Shown piece by piece: positions 1-11,718 of a stretch of DNA of 64,000 nucleotides. The notes beneath the pieces were generated by a model. The model saw nothing but the letters and a program-made list of their open reading frames with translations, did not search any database and was not told the origin of the DNA. The stretch spans positions 681,282 to 745,281 of the forward strand of contig JAVHNS010000019.1 in NCBI GenBank assembly GCA_036872755.1, read 5' to 3'. Each line of letters begins with the position of its first letter. Positions within the stretch are counted from its first letter, which is position 1. The position numbers and the translations under genes are program-made. This DNA comes from Orbilia blumenaviensis (taxonomy: Eukaryota > Ascomycota > Orbiliomycetes > Orbiliales > Orbiliaceae).

Positions 1-1000
1 CTTGAGATTCGCTTTGGGGGGCGGCGTAGGATGGGGGGTTGTAATTGTAGTTATAATTATAGTTGTCGTCTGAGAGGGGTATAGTCTCGGCGCTGGAGAC
101 AGGCATAGGTGGGGACTTAGGGTTTGGAGGAAGAGGAGGAGCTTCGTATAGATATGGATGTTGTGAATCCTGACTTTGAGATCGTTCATCTTCATCAACT
201 GATGATAGCCTTGCAGTTTCGGTACTAGGTCCCGAGGGCGGTTGTGCTCCTTTGGCTACCACTCCCTTGAAAGATATTGGCGGTGGGTATTTACCAACGT
301 TGTAGTCGATAATGATGCTATCCTTATAGAAGAATATCTTGTTCTCAAGTCTTCAGCAAAAAGGAACAAAGAAACAAAGTTAGCCTCTAGAACCATTCAC
401 TCGCTAAGTTAAGCGTGTGTGGGGGTAGGAATAAACTCAAGACTATATATATACATATGGTGGGCATGTATATTGCGTACTTATCCATGTATCCAACGTC
501 TATACCGCACCCGATGCACCTTAATTCGATATAATTGAAGTCCTGCTTCAGTCTTGGTGCTTTACCTGATGGCCTACCTCGTTTGTTCAAGAGTCACCAT
601 TAACTGTTAGCCAAGTAGCATTGATATCCTACCTAGGTACTTTAAGCAGGCAATTACTTAACCACTTAAATACCTATGTAGAGAAATAGCTGACAATAAG
701 AGAGAAAAAAACTCACCACATATGCACACCTTTCTCCCGTGGATTGCTCTTATGACGCCAGGCGAAACGGCAAACCTGATTAACGTCATCGAACGTTAAA
801 ACCATTAAAGATCTGCCTCTGAATGAGGACGTGCTGTGTAGTTTTGGTGGATAGCATATAATTTCGCGACAATTGGGGAAACTGCATCTGATGATGAAGG
901 GACGTTGCGCATCCAGTTGTAGTTCTTGTGTGGGGTTGGGTGCCTTGAGCTCGGGTGTAGCTGCAGCTGCAGCCACAGCCGCTGCCGACTTGGGGGGCAT
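1..1000 (-). CDS. Putative Yippee/Mis18-like zinc-binding protein, 3' end cut by window edge
   Basis: Three exons can be built on the minus strand: 1000-717, 573-481 and 350 to beyond position 1. All splice phases agree (donor GTGAGT at 716, donor GTACGC at 480). The start is the ATG at 1000; a longer reading would need a GTG codon. The protein begins with an Ala-rich stretch, then a Cys pair around CSFPNC, a segment GRSLMVLTFDDVNQV, and a second pair CIGC just after the exon 1/2 junction. It continues into a Pro/Ser/Asn-rich tail with Tyr-Asn repeats that is still open at the window edge. Two Cys pairs separated by a beta-rich segment resemble the Yippee/Mis18/cereblon zinc fold, which is an inference from spacing only. 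The 5' side carries a tandem 8-bp repeat. It is divergent from the exonuclease gene at 1685. Confidence 0.6.
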
Positions 1001-1684
1001 CCTGGTAGATGCGGTGCTTTGTGATATCGTCACTCAGTTAATTATTATGGAGTCATGAGATCGTGAAATCGTGCAGTCGTAAAGTCGTGAAGCCGTGAAG
1101 TCGTGAAGATGGAGATGGCTGGTTGGCAGGGAATTGGTGGGTAGCTGGCAGCTGGTGGGGAGAAGAGAAGAGAGGGAAGGTTGGATCCATGAATTCGAAT
1201 TCGAAGGTTCGACGCGAGCAACCTTAGTCAACAAAGCTCGTCTCTATAACATTATTGCATTGAACATAGCCAATATATTACAAGCCTTTCTATAACTCTC
1301 CCAGTCCGTATCTTTAATACCGGCGACCCAGAATATACTATTTTTAACCATCAAAGATGTAAAGTTGGTGAAGCAATGGGAGCTTGAAGATAAACCTGGT
1401 CTGGTCTGGTCGCATGTTCATGTGATAGTCTTAACTAGCTTTATCAGGCGAATCTGGCTTGGCGCTTTTTTTGTGCGACGACTCAATTCGATTCAATCCA
1501 ACCTCCAACTTCCAACCTCATCCTTCTTTCTTTCATTCTTTCAACATCATCACCATCACTATCACCACCTTCATCGCTTCTACCACGGCAGTCGCTATTA
1601 TATATCCCGACTGACTGACCGACCAATTAATGATCCGCCATCACCAGTGAATACGATACATATATCTATATATATACCAAAACC
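1001..1684. promoter_or_regulatory. Divergent promoter region
   Basis: This is the shared upstream region of the minus-strand gene starting at 1000 and the plus-strand exonuclease starting at 1685. It contains the 8-bp tandem repeat and, from about 1490 to 1600, pyrimidine-rich CTTTC and CATCAC tracts typical of fungal 5' regions. No further open frame looks convincing here. Confidence 0.5.
1052..1107. repeat. 8-bp tandem repeat, 7 units
   Basis: Seven consecutive 8-bp units of consensus GTCGTGAA, with one or two changes in some copies, lie directly upstream of the minus-strand gene starting at 1000. Confidence 0.85.
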
Positions 1685-3892
1685 ATGGCCAGAAAGAGCA
1701 AAAGAAAGACCTCCCGCGGCAAAAGAAGACCCGAAGCCCGCGACGACGCAGATGAGAAAGCACACTCACCCCTCCCCACCCTCCCCTCCTTCGACGACCT
1801 CCCAACCTTCACCCTTCAATCCCACACTCCCTCCGAACAGAAGTCCGCTCGAAAGCGCACCGCTGATCACATATCCGACGCCGAAGATTCTTCGAAAGAA
1901 GACTCATCCTCAAAACGTCACTGCGCGTCTACCGAAGACACTCCTAAGGATAAACCCAACGACGACAAGGATGGTGATAATTATAAGAAGGATAGTAATG
2001 ACGGCGGCGACGACGACGACGGAGAAGGCTGGCAGCACATACCCGTCCGAAAGAAGAAGACCAACCGTGGAGATTCATACCCAGAGATCTCAATCTCCTC
2101 CCAAAGAATCCACACATGGACCAGAATCGCCGACCTACAATCTCTAATCCTCCACTTACTCTCCTTCGACGCCCCTCCGCAATGGATGCTTATAAAAAAC
2201 AAGTCCGCGGTCAGAAGGGTAGTCTACCTCTACGTGCCCGGTTTCTCAATGGACCTCTTCGACGGCCGAACACCCTTAATATCAAAACCCGTAGACGAAA
2301 AAGAAGAAGAAGAAGAAGAAGAAAAAAAGACCAAACCCACCCACTCAACCCTCGGCGAATTCTTCCCCGTCTCTTTATCTCAAAAACCGCTCCCACAGCC
2401 CCTCGCCCCTCTATCCTCGATATTTACGCACGTCCTCCCCGTCCGTGCCGGCGGTGATAACAACAAAATCTTCTCCCCAGTCTACAACATGCTAAACGTC
2501 CCCATCGAAGCGGACACCAACAAAAAATCCAACAGCAGACACCATAAACGCCCCCCTCGTCTAAAAATCTCAGACCTCCTCCTCTCAACCGAAGACCTAA
2601 TAGAAAACGAATACCCACTGCATAGCTCCCAAGTCCCCGAATCCGACCAGCCAACTTCAGACGACTCTGCCGACAAACCCAACGAAAACAGTGATGAAGA
2701 AGAATGGTTCGAAACCCAACTCTCCCCCCTCCCCCCGCGCAACAACGAAGCCGGCAGCACCCTAGAAGGCTACACGATCTACTCCCTCGACTGCGAAATG
2801 GTCAAAACCTCATCAGGACCCACACTAGCCCGTATCTCCCTAATCTCCTGGGACGGCACGGTAGCCTATGACTCCCTCGTAAAACCCACGTCTCCAATCC
2901 TAGACTACCTAACCCCCTTCTCCGGCATAACCGAATCAATGCTTCAAGATATAACAACAACCCTCCCGGATATCCAACAAAAACTAAAAGAATTGGTAGA
3001 CGGGAACACGATATTAATTGGTCAGAGTCTGAACTCAGACCTTAACGCTCTTAAAATGCGACATCCATGGATCATAGATACATCAGTAATCTACGACCAC
3101 CCGCGTGGGAAACCGATGAAACCCAGTTTAAAGTGGCTATCCCAAAAATTTCTCAAAAAGGAAATCCAAAAACAATCAACAACAGGCCATGATTCAATAG
3201 AAGACTCCATAGCCTGTCTGGAACTTGTAAAACTAAAACTGGAAAGGGGTAAAGAATTCGGCAGCACGGCTGCAAACTTCGAGAGTATATTCACAAAACT
3301 CTCGTCCTCGAAACCTCCAAAGACCGGAGGAGTGGTGGATACCACTGACGTCAATAAAAAATTCTCACAATTGGCACAATATACGAAAAGAGCGACTGAT
3401 GACGATGATGTTATTAATAACGTTTTGAAAGCGGTGAACGGGGATATAACCACCGGAATCGCACCAGTGGACTTCACATGGTCTCAACTCCGAGATCTGA
3501 ACACCTCCCGCGGCTGGAATAACTCCTACCAAAAATTCATAACCGACTTAAACACCACACTCATAACCCCGACTTCACCACCAATCACCATTCCAGAAAA
3601 ACCAATACCGGTCTCCGGCCCAGAGCTAGGAGAAGTAGTCTCCAAAACAGTAGAAAGAATAAAAAGACTCTACGACGGCCTACCAAAATGTTCCGTACTA
3701 GTCGTGTACGGCGGGACCGGAGATCCGGTTGAGATGGGAAGGTTGAATGCGTTACAGGCGCTTTATAGGAAGGAGTTTAAGGTTAAGAAGTGGGATGAGT
3801 GTAGTGTTAAGTGGACGGATACTGAGGAGCAGGCGTTGAGGAGGGCTATCGGCGAGGCGAGGAAGGGGGTCGCGCTGTTGGCTGTTAAGTAG
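1685..3892 (+). CDS. REX1: Rex1-family 3'-5' RNA exonuclease (DEDDh)
   Basis: This is one uninterrupted frame of 735 residues starting at ATGG in a good context (CCAAAACCATGG). Residues 1-110 are Lys/Arg/Asp-rich and disordered, suiting a nuclear protein. The exonuclease core is unmistakable: Exo I LDCEM with D369 and E371, Exo II with D452 in GQSLNSDLN, and Exo III with H502 and D507 in GHDSIED. This is the DEDDh order of Rex1/Rnh70 enzymes, which in yeast trim 5S rRNA, tRNA and 5.8S precursors in the nucleus. A C-terminal extension (about 620-735) follows, with a VVYGGTGDP segment. A run of Glu and Lys near residues 205-215 is low complexity. The family is certain; the exact orthology (REX1 versus a paralogue) is an inference. 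Confidence 0.9.
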   Translation: MARKSKRKTSRGKRRPEARDDADEKAHSPLPTLPSFDDLPTFTLQSHTPSEQKSARKRTADHISDAEDSSKEDSSSKRHCASTEDTPKDKPNDDKDGDNYKKDSNDGGDDDDGEGWQHIPVRKKKTNRGDSYPEISISSQRIHTWTRIADLQSLILHLLSFDAPPQWMLIKNKSAVRRVVYLYVPGFSMDLFDGRTPLISKPVDEKEEEEEEEKKTKPTHSTLGEFFPVSLSQKPLPQPLAPLSSIFTHVLPVRAGGDNNKIFSPVYNMLNVPIEADTNKKSNSRHHKRPPRLKISDLLLSTEDLIENEYPLHSSQVPESDQPTSDDSADKPNENSDEEEWFETQLSPLPPRNNEAGSTLEGYTIYSLDCEMVKTSSGPTLARISLISWDGTVAYDSLVKPTSPILDYLTPFSGITESMLQDITTTLPDIQQKLKELVDGNTILIGQSLNSDLNALKMRHPWIIDTSVIYDHPRGKPMKPSLKWLSQKFLKKEIQKQSTTGHDSIEDSIACLELVKLKLERGKEFGSTAANFESIFTKLSSSKPPKTGGVVDTTDVNKKFSQLAQYTKRATDDDDVINNVLKAVNGDITTGIAPVDFTWSQLRDLNTSRGWNNSYQKFITDLNTTLITPTSPPITIPEKPIPVSGPELGEVVSKTVERIKRLYDGLPKCSVLVVYGGTGDPVEMGRLNALQALYRKEFKVKKWDECSVKWTDTEEQALRRAIGEARKGVALLAVK

Positions 3893-4607
3893 CCTCCTTT
3901 TCTCTATCTATTTATCTATCTCACGATATATATATGTAGCTGTATGTTATGGATTCTGTGAGAGTGGGAAAACATTTAAATTGGGATGACAGCGGTGTAT
4001 TATATGATGGGTTATCATTTGATGTATTATATTATGGAATAATGCATTCATTTCCTGGTTCTAAGCTGGTAATACTATATATATAAAATGATAATGATCA
4101 AAATACAAAGAAACGGCCGTGATATAGGAGGCATTAATGGGCATGAGGATAGAACCAAGGAAGAAAGTAGAAGAAACCTTCTTGCTGGTAACAGGAAGCA
4201 GACACTGAGAAAAAAAGCTAGGTAAGTAATATGGTTGGCAAAGATAACGGTGTCTAAAAACTTTTTATACGCGAATAGCAGAAAAAATGATATATGAAAA
4301 AGAGAACAAGGGGAGCATATTAAAAAGAACTCACTGCACGAAACGTGTATAAAGTACCTATGAGTTAGTGTTTGAAGAACAGATAATGATATTATTATCC
4401 TTCTCTTCTATCTCGAAGCAGCAGTTACTAAAATCTCTATGAACAAAGGTGCCGTCTCCGATCACCTGTTTAACGAGATCTTGCGAAAATGCTATGTACA
4501 CCATCTTTTTTTTGTTTAGAAAAGGGGGATGGGTGTGTATGTATGGTGGTCTATAAGATAGTGGGAGAGAGAGAAGGGAGGGGTTACACTTTGTATCGTT
4601 TGTGAAA
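3893..4607. other. Convergent 3' regions of REX1 and RPB4
   Basis: An A/T-rich stretch between two converging genes. It holds TATATA runs that fit 3' end formation. A minus-strand frame at 4358-4618 overlaps the end of RPB4 and has no recognisable content. Confidence 0.5.
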
Positions 4608-5416
4608 TCACTCGACAAACGTACGGAACTTGGTGATCTGTGGAGAAGGTCGTTAGTTTGATTTTGCGGAAGAGTGTTTAGAGGAGGGGAGGAGATACCT
4701 CGTCAAGAAGTTCTTGTAAGTCCTCATCCGACTTCTTATCCGATATGCTGCACGAAACAAATCAATAAGAGCCCTCTCTTGGTAAGCATGGCATCCGAGA
4801 GAGAGAATCTACCTTGGAATAAGAGTCTTGGCCTCCTCAGAAGTCTCACAACAGAGTGTTCCTACCGTCGTGTCAGTCCTACCGTTGAAAGATATCAAGG
4901 TGTGTAGAACGTACCTAGCTGCGACTTTTCAAAGGATGCGAGCCCGCCTTCCATCTGTAGCAATCTTTCGACTGCAGAGACGTTTTCCTTCTTCTTGAAA
5001 CGCGCGAATTGTTCGAGGTAGTCCTTGGTTTTGATCAGAACTCTGTACGAGGAGCGTTAGCGTAGGTTCATATATAAACGGGACCCTCCTCCTTCAGCAT
5101 TCAGATAACCAATCCACTCCATCATAGCACTTGCACTCAAAACAGAAAAGAAAAGAGAGAGGAAGGAAAAGAGAAAAGAGAGAGGGAATCCGTACTCAGT
5201 CTCGCCAATATCAGCATTAGGACCCTTCGCACGATGGCTCAAGACGGCCTGGATAAGCAACCGTGCCTCGGAATGCGTCAACGAAGTCACGTTCTGGAAC
5301 TCGCCGAGCTTGAGCTCGGTACCGGCTTCCTCGTCACCGTGGATCTGCTCCTTCGTTCTAGCGATCACAGCAGGCATAATGCTGCGCCCGGGGCGATTGC
5401 TCGGTTGACCGTTCAT
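4608..5416 (-). CDS. RPB4: RNA polymerase II subunit RPB4
   Basis: Five exons give a complete 158-residue protein: 5416-5196, 5042-4915, 4861-4813, 4747-4699 and 4637-4608. Every junction keeps phase and has a GT donor and AG acceptor. Matches to the RPB4 family run through all exons: ELKLGEFQNVTSLTHSEA in exon 1, LIKTKDYLEQFARFK in exon 2, then GTLCCETSEEAKTLIP, the Leu-rich DEDLQELLDE helix and the last exon ending KFRTFVE. RPB4 pairs with RPB7 to form the stalk of RNA polymerase II, which takes part in initiation and links transcription to mRNA decay. The length suits the family (about 140-220). Two exons are only 49 bp and the last holds 9 codons, so simple gene finding would miss most of it. 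Confidence 0.93.
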
Positions 5417-7582
5417 CTTGAATATTTGTCGCCGTTATTTTTTTGTAATATTAATTAAATAAGACTGTGGAGGGTTATTGACAGTTTTGGTGATGTCGAG
5501 GTTGAGAGAGAGAGAAGCGATGGGACGGATGGATGGAGAGAGGGATGGTAAGGATCGGACGGGAGAGAAGGTTTCCCTAGGGGGGTCGTTTATTATATAT
5601 TTGAGGATTCGACGAGGGAAACTAGTCCGTGGAGGTGTTTATATATTGATATCCTGTCGAAGGTCGTGCAAAGCAGGTTGCCGTTCCCCGGTTTTTGAGC
5701 ACCACCCTTTCGATTCGATCCTAGCCTAGCCTTTTCCCTTCCCTGTCCTATTCCTATTCCTATTCCTATTTCCCCGTCGTATCCTGCTATCTATATCCCT
5801 TCCTTATACTCCTGCGAGATACCAACTGTAGATGCACTGTCGCGATCGTCTGGACCGGCTGTCGGGTGGGTGAGATCGAGAGCGTGGGAGTGCGTGTGTG
5901 TGTGGTGGATCTGATTGGGAGGTGGTTGATGGAGAGGCCAAATGCGAATTAACTGGACTAGCTGGCGCCAGCCTTAATTTTTTTGGGTGGACGTTTTTGA
6001 GCAACACGCCGGCGCCGCACTATAGCGAACAGCCTCGCAACAGCTGCAGGGAAAATGCGGCAGATATCTTTTTGCGAATTTGGGCATGGACATTTGGATT
6101 TGGGTCTGTCGCAGGCCATGATTTTCCTGGCTATCGGATAGAGGAGTCAAGCCGCCAATTGGGTTATTAGTATCAGACAATGGTGTATGTATCGAATGTA
6201 TGGGATACGAGCGGGTGACATATGACTAGCTTCTATAGATCTCGAGCTAGAGCTATAGAGGGCGCAGAACACTTATATACAGTGCAGTGCCGTGTAGCAG
6301 ATAGTCTGTAGGTATATACTGTCGTATTAGTACTAGTATATATCCATACATGGCGGAAAATTCTTGCAAGGCTGCTACTTCGTTTGGCTATGTTCACCCA
6401 CTTGATGGTTTCTTTGGTTTAACCCACCTTTGGGGTAAATATCAATCTTGCTGATAACTTTGTACTTGTTGAACATTGCGATCTGGGTCTGGTTGGCATT
6501 TAAGCTTGATAAAGGGGTTTTAGTCAACATAACGGTTTTCCCTGTACTAGATAGGTACTTACTGTGGGGGAAATAGAGCTTTTTTTGAGGACCCTTATAT
6601 ATGTGGCTCGAAGGCGTCTTATGTTGTAACTTTGTTAATACAATTCAACAAAAACAAGAAAAAGATTCAACTCTAGAGCTCTCCTGGTCCAGCTGCAGCC
6701 TCGACAAAAAGTAACAGCAATTTATTGCATAGTATAATTTGTAATAGTTATTGTTTATGAATATAAACATAATTGATAGATGATAATATGTTAGGTGGTA
6801 GTAAACAGGCTGACTAGATAGTTAATGTATAGTCAAACCTCCAGAGCTCCCATTGGCACCGCGGATAAGGCTGATAAGTACGCACATTTCTAGAATACTG
6901 GTTGTGAGTTGGGTGATTGCACACCCATATAATTATTCGGTCGAAGCTACTTAGAACGAGTCTCTTTATTGTTAGGCCAAAGGCTGTACTCGTTACTATA
7001 TATCCTGAATTGATCTCCACTATACACCTGATAGTCATGACTAGAACACAAAGTAAAAAGGACATAATTGTGTGGCTTAAAACATGCAAAATACGCCAGT
7101 CAAAAGAAAAAAAGGAAGCGATATGTACTAGTTGAAAACTTTGTCTCATGCCCAGACCTCGATTGTGCATAAATTGGAAACCCTTTTGGCGCAATTGGCA
7201 CGCTTCGTACGGTACTGAAGCGTCTTTTAATACTAGACTAGAGTTTATATATTGCCACTTCCATCCTCGATGCCCCGTGATCCAGCTTCAGTTTAGCTTC
7301 TTGCAGCCACCGTTGACTACCAAAGGTTAATCCGCCATAGATGCATAGGGTGAGTCGTGTGTTGTTGTGTGGTATTCTTCGCCATTCTTCGAGGCTGTAT
7401 ATATATATAGCACGCTATGTAGTGTCTTAGGATTGTAGTTAGCAAGAGTTTGTGCAATTAATACAATTGATTTGTGGATAGGTATAGCCATAACTTCACC
7501 AAAAGGCTAAAGAGTATCAACCCGAAAACGTGACAGAACTTACAGTCAACGGTTTTGATCGATCGATAGAATTATAAGCGGG
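5417..7582. other. Intergenic region, no gene seen
   Basis: This lies upstream of RPB4 and downstream of the NACHT gene. The RPB4-proximal part (5420-5800) is the likely promoter. Short open frames of 60-126 codons occur on both strands, but none has a recognisable motif or credible splice partners. Nothing else was identified. Confidence 0.45.
5746..5773. repeat. TATTCC microsatellite
   Basis: About four copies of a 6-bp unit (TATTCC) lie in a pyrimidine-rich tract upstream of RPB4. Confidence 0.8.
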
Positions 7583-10500
7583 TTAGATAGCTTCGTCGTC
7601 CACAGTTATGCCCGCTACTTGTTCCGATGATGAATTATTTCCCGGTTTAGGTTCGCGTTTGGGCTGGCTGCTACCAGATTCTGTGTCGAAATCGGTAGAG
7701 GTGGTAAGCTGGTCCAATTGTCTCTTATCAGCGGGCAGCAAGGCATCTAGCAGCTCGACGCTATTAGGTTGCTCTGCCGCAAGGTCTTTTGCAGTTTTGT
7801 TTTCGTGGTTTTTGATCATCACATTGGCGCCTTTGTCAACTAACATACTAACTATTCTTGGGTTTTTAAGTTGAACAACCGCTTGCATCAGCGGCGTATT
7901 TCCGGTCCATTCGGTAGGAACTACTCTGTGACCGAGACTAGGAAGCACTGATTCAGGGATAGGAACTGCATCCAAATCTGGTCGTTCGCGAAGCAGTTCT
8001 GTAATGATTAACTCTGAATATCTAGTAGGCGATGAAGTAGCCAGCCAAAGAGCGGTAATGTTGTTATTTGCTCGAATATTGACATCTGCTTTGTATTTGA
8101 GAAGAGTCTCGACCAGTTCTTGATGTCCCTGAAAAACTGCGGCCATAAGAGGTGTGTAGTATCGAGGTGAATATTTCCCGTTAATTTCTTCTCCCGCTTT
8201 AAGATACTCCCTTAATCGGGTTTCAGTGAGTTCGCCGTTTAGGGAATCTTTCCAGATAAAGTAGCAACTGGTACGTTGAAAAAGCCCCTGGGAGGAAATC
8301 GCGTTTATTTCCGCCGATAACCATGTTGGTATGGGTGGCCTCGGTTCATTTTTATATCCTGAATTTGGCAGAGCACCGTTATCAAGAAGTAGTTCCACGA
8401 TTCTGTCATCACGATTCTTTATAGCATGCAATAGTGGTGTCTATTATTTGTTAAATTAGGCTTATAATCCATACTGGGCATAGGTTTTATGGATGAAAAC
8501 TTACCAACTAAAGGAATAAAATTTGGTATTATCAGCATCGGCTGGCACAGATTATTCAAATATTGTAGATTGACTCACCTTCTAAAATATATAAGACCGA
8601 CACTATCAGCGTACTGCCCTGGTAATATATTTACCCGAATATTGGGGTCCCATACCGTCTTTGAATATCGGCTCTGAATGGCATAATGAAACCTCATTTC
8701 TGCACCCGCAGCAATGAGAAGTTTCACCATTTCGGCCTTTCGTTGGTATACTGCGTGCGAAAGCGGCCTCCATCCACTTCCATCTTGGAAATCTGGCTGA
8801 GCACCATTCTTAAGAAGCAGCTCCACTATTTTACCCTCGCCGTTTATTACAGCTTGTGATAATGGTGTCTAATTCTTAACTTCAATCTTGGGATATTTTC
8901 AATATAGGTATGCTGACTTACTATCTAAATAGTTGGGAATAATAGTATCAGTCATTTATGAACAATGTATTCTGCAAAGCAGATAATCGATAAACTCACT
9001 TACTTCCTAGCGATGGTCAGAAAAATTAGTGCTAGCTATTGTCAAAATAAAGGAATTTTCTGGCAAGGTTAGATATATACTAATTAGAATAATTTCTTCT
9101 AACAAACTTGCAAGTTAAACCTACATTTAGTGACATAGACCAAATTGTTTCAAGTACCAGTGGATCGTTTTTACCCTGATGTTTGAGAATAACGGTAAGC
9201 CATTGACCAGTAGAATCTTCGTACTTCGCCAAACAGCACTATATCCACTTGCTTCATACCATAACTAGAACAACAGTATCGGCCAGGGATCGATTAGGAA
9301 CCTATGTGACCTAACTTATTCACTTACAAGTATAGCAGGATAGCAGATATCTAATTTTGCTCCTCGAGCAATTAGAAGCTGTAAAATCGCCAAACTCCGA
9401 TGTTTGATAGCCCAAGATAGCGGTGGTATACCATCCGTATCTTCTAAATCAGGGTCGACCATCTCTGTGTCAAGCAGGAGCTTTGAGACATCCTTATCGT
9501 TTTTCTTCATACTAGAAATAAACAATTTCTGAATTATACTCTTCTTTGAGTCGACCTTGGTTCCGTTCCTTAGAATCAGCCCCACCACTTTATCATTTCC
9601 ACCACAGATGGCATAAGATAATGGCGTTCCTCCAACTCTATCCTCCAAGTCGACGCTGGCACCTGCGTTGAGCAGGAGCTTAATGGCTGTCACATTATTG
9701 TTCCAAACTGCATAAATGAGTGGTGTTCGGCCGTATGTATCCACAGAATCGATCTGGACCTTCTCCCGATACAACTTCCCCATACCCCACCAAGGCCTAT
9801 TAATATTGACCAGGAGCTCAACAGCAGAATTATACCCGCTCCCTGTAGCCCAGGATAGTGCAGATCGCCCGTGTGTATCATCTCTAAGATTTAGACCAGG
9901 ATCATCTGATTCAAGAAAAATTTTCATCGCCTTTGTCAGTCCAAAATAAGATGCAATCATAAGACTTGTAAAACCATTCGGGAAGTCTGTGTTTTGGCTT
10001 GCCCAATAGACCATTAGCCAAATTAGGCAACGCTGTGACTTTGAGTCGCACAATTTCAGAATGGATCGTGCTGTTGCATTATTAGCTTCCATTTGTGACT
10101 CTAGAACGTGAGTTGTCCAATGGTTAGCGGAGTAGTCGAGAAATACGTGATCCTCAGTGTATCGGGGTACCGCATCTTTGTATAAGGGAGGAACGTTGAA
10201 TTTGGAAAAAAGCAGGTACTGTATACAAGCCCTGGCAAGAACTTGGTGGGATTCTAGTAACCTAAGTGAGTGTTTCCATTGGAATTTGCGGTTAGTTCTT
10301 TTAGGGGAACTCGTCAGGTCGCTTCGAACTAAAAATTCCTTTGCGGTTTGGTGGAGCAGGTATATCCTCGAATTTATGATCGTGACGAAGAGACCGCAAA
10401 GATCTCGTACAATCTCGTGAAAACGTTCTTCTGATTCGAAATAAAAGTTGCTATATGTCTTCGACTGATAGCTCTCCTCAGGGTTGCCCTTGAGAGCTAA

Positions 10501-11718
10501 CGCCAGGCTCATCTCTTTCAAGGTTAAAGGCCTTGCTGCAGCGACAACAATCTGTAACAATCTTCTGGTTTTTTTGAAATCATGGCTCTTGGATATAATC
10601 TTCTCGTATGCCTCATCTACTGTTTTTGGAAGATGGGAGGTAACCCTGGCTATTCCATTTTTGTTGATATAAATATCGCTTTGAACCAAATCCAGAATGA
10701 GATACGCCCATAGATACGTCCTGTTGGGGACCCGCATAAGCTTCTCTAGTAAAAATTCTTCCTCTTCAAGTTTAAGTTTCAATCGTGCTCCGATGTCCTG
10801 GACTCTAGCTTTGATGAAAATGTCGATTTCGTCTGAAATTTTTGTCATCTCGGCTTCGTTCTCCCCACTTAGATGAATTACTGGCAGCCCCGGGATCCCT
10901 AAAATCTGGGTCTGGAAGCCCCGTCGGATTTCGCCATAAGGCCGACTGGTTAAGAGAAACTTCAGATTAGAATTCGGATTTTTCTTTGTGCCATATAGTG
11001 CGCACAATGCCTGAGCGAGTTGAGACCTTCCGTTGCTTTCGCATTCGTCAAATGCATCGAGGATACAGACAATTTGGCCGGCGTTCTTGTCATTTGCAGT
11101 GCTGAGAAGGGCGTCCCAAAGTCTACTAAATGAATTGGTGAATCCTTTTGGATCACTGGTGATCTCGAACTGTTCAATGATAGATTCGGAAAGTAAAATA
11201 CGTCTCTGTATAAAAATTTGGCGTAGAATACAACACAGAGCAGTAATAGCACTTCGCTGGTCCTCAAAATCGTCCTTAAAGAAGAAATAGCATGTTGTTC
11301 TGGATTCGGTGGTTGGAAGGATGGAATCGATCAGATATTTCGCAAGAACCGACTTTCCGCACCCAGGGTCCGCGGATACCCAAAGCGTTCTTGATAATGG
11401 TGTTTTGTTTTCTTGCCACTCTTTAAAGAGCCTATGGCCCACGAACCACTCGCATGTCCCATGGATTCGATCTGGGTTTCGATCTTTCCGGTCTTGGTAT
11501 GGTGATTTATCAAGGATCCTTAGAATCTCTCTTTCTTTTGCTTTCACTTTTTCCCGTGTATCTTGGCTGTGGTTAGGAAACCCAAGGCTATAGCTAATAG
11601 ACCTAGCCGGCAGTTTAGTAGCTATAGAGATGCGGTTGATTTGAACGGATATACCCATGGTTGAGAATATTTCCTTGGATTCCTGTGAGGTTTTCTTGGT
11701 TGTTGAACGTGGTCTCAT
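7583..11718 (-). CDS. NACHT-ankyrin NLR-like protein
   Basis: Large exon 1 (11718-9328) carries a short N-terminal region, then a NACHT NTPase. The P-loop GCGKS lies near residue 116, preceded by TLWVSADP, and the Walker B motif LDAFDEC near residue 222. A winged-helix-type spacer follows, then ankyrin repeats from about residue 600. Two further ankyrin exons fit in phase 0: 8868 to about 8656 and 8440-7583. Both start with the codons for TPL straight after an AG acceptor. The model gives about 1,150 residues. Such proteins are fungal relatives of plant and animal NLRs, where NACHT drives oligomerisation and ankyrins sense ligands; roles include non-self recognition. No HET, NB-ARC or PNP effector domain is visible at the N-terminus. 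The 459-nt first intron is long and may hide another exon; the donor of exon 2 is tentative. A Ser/Glu-rich tail ends the protein. Confidence 0.82.
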
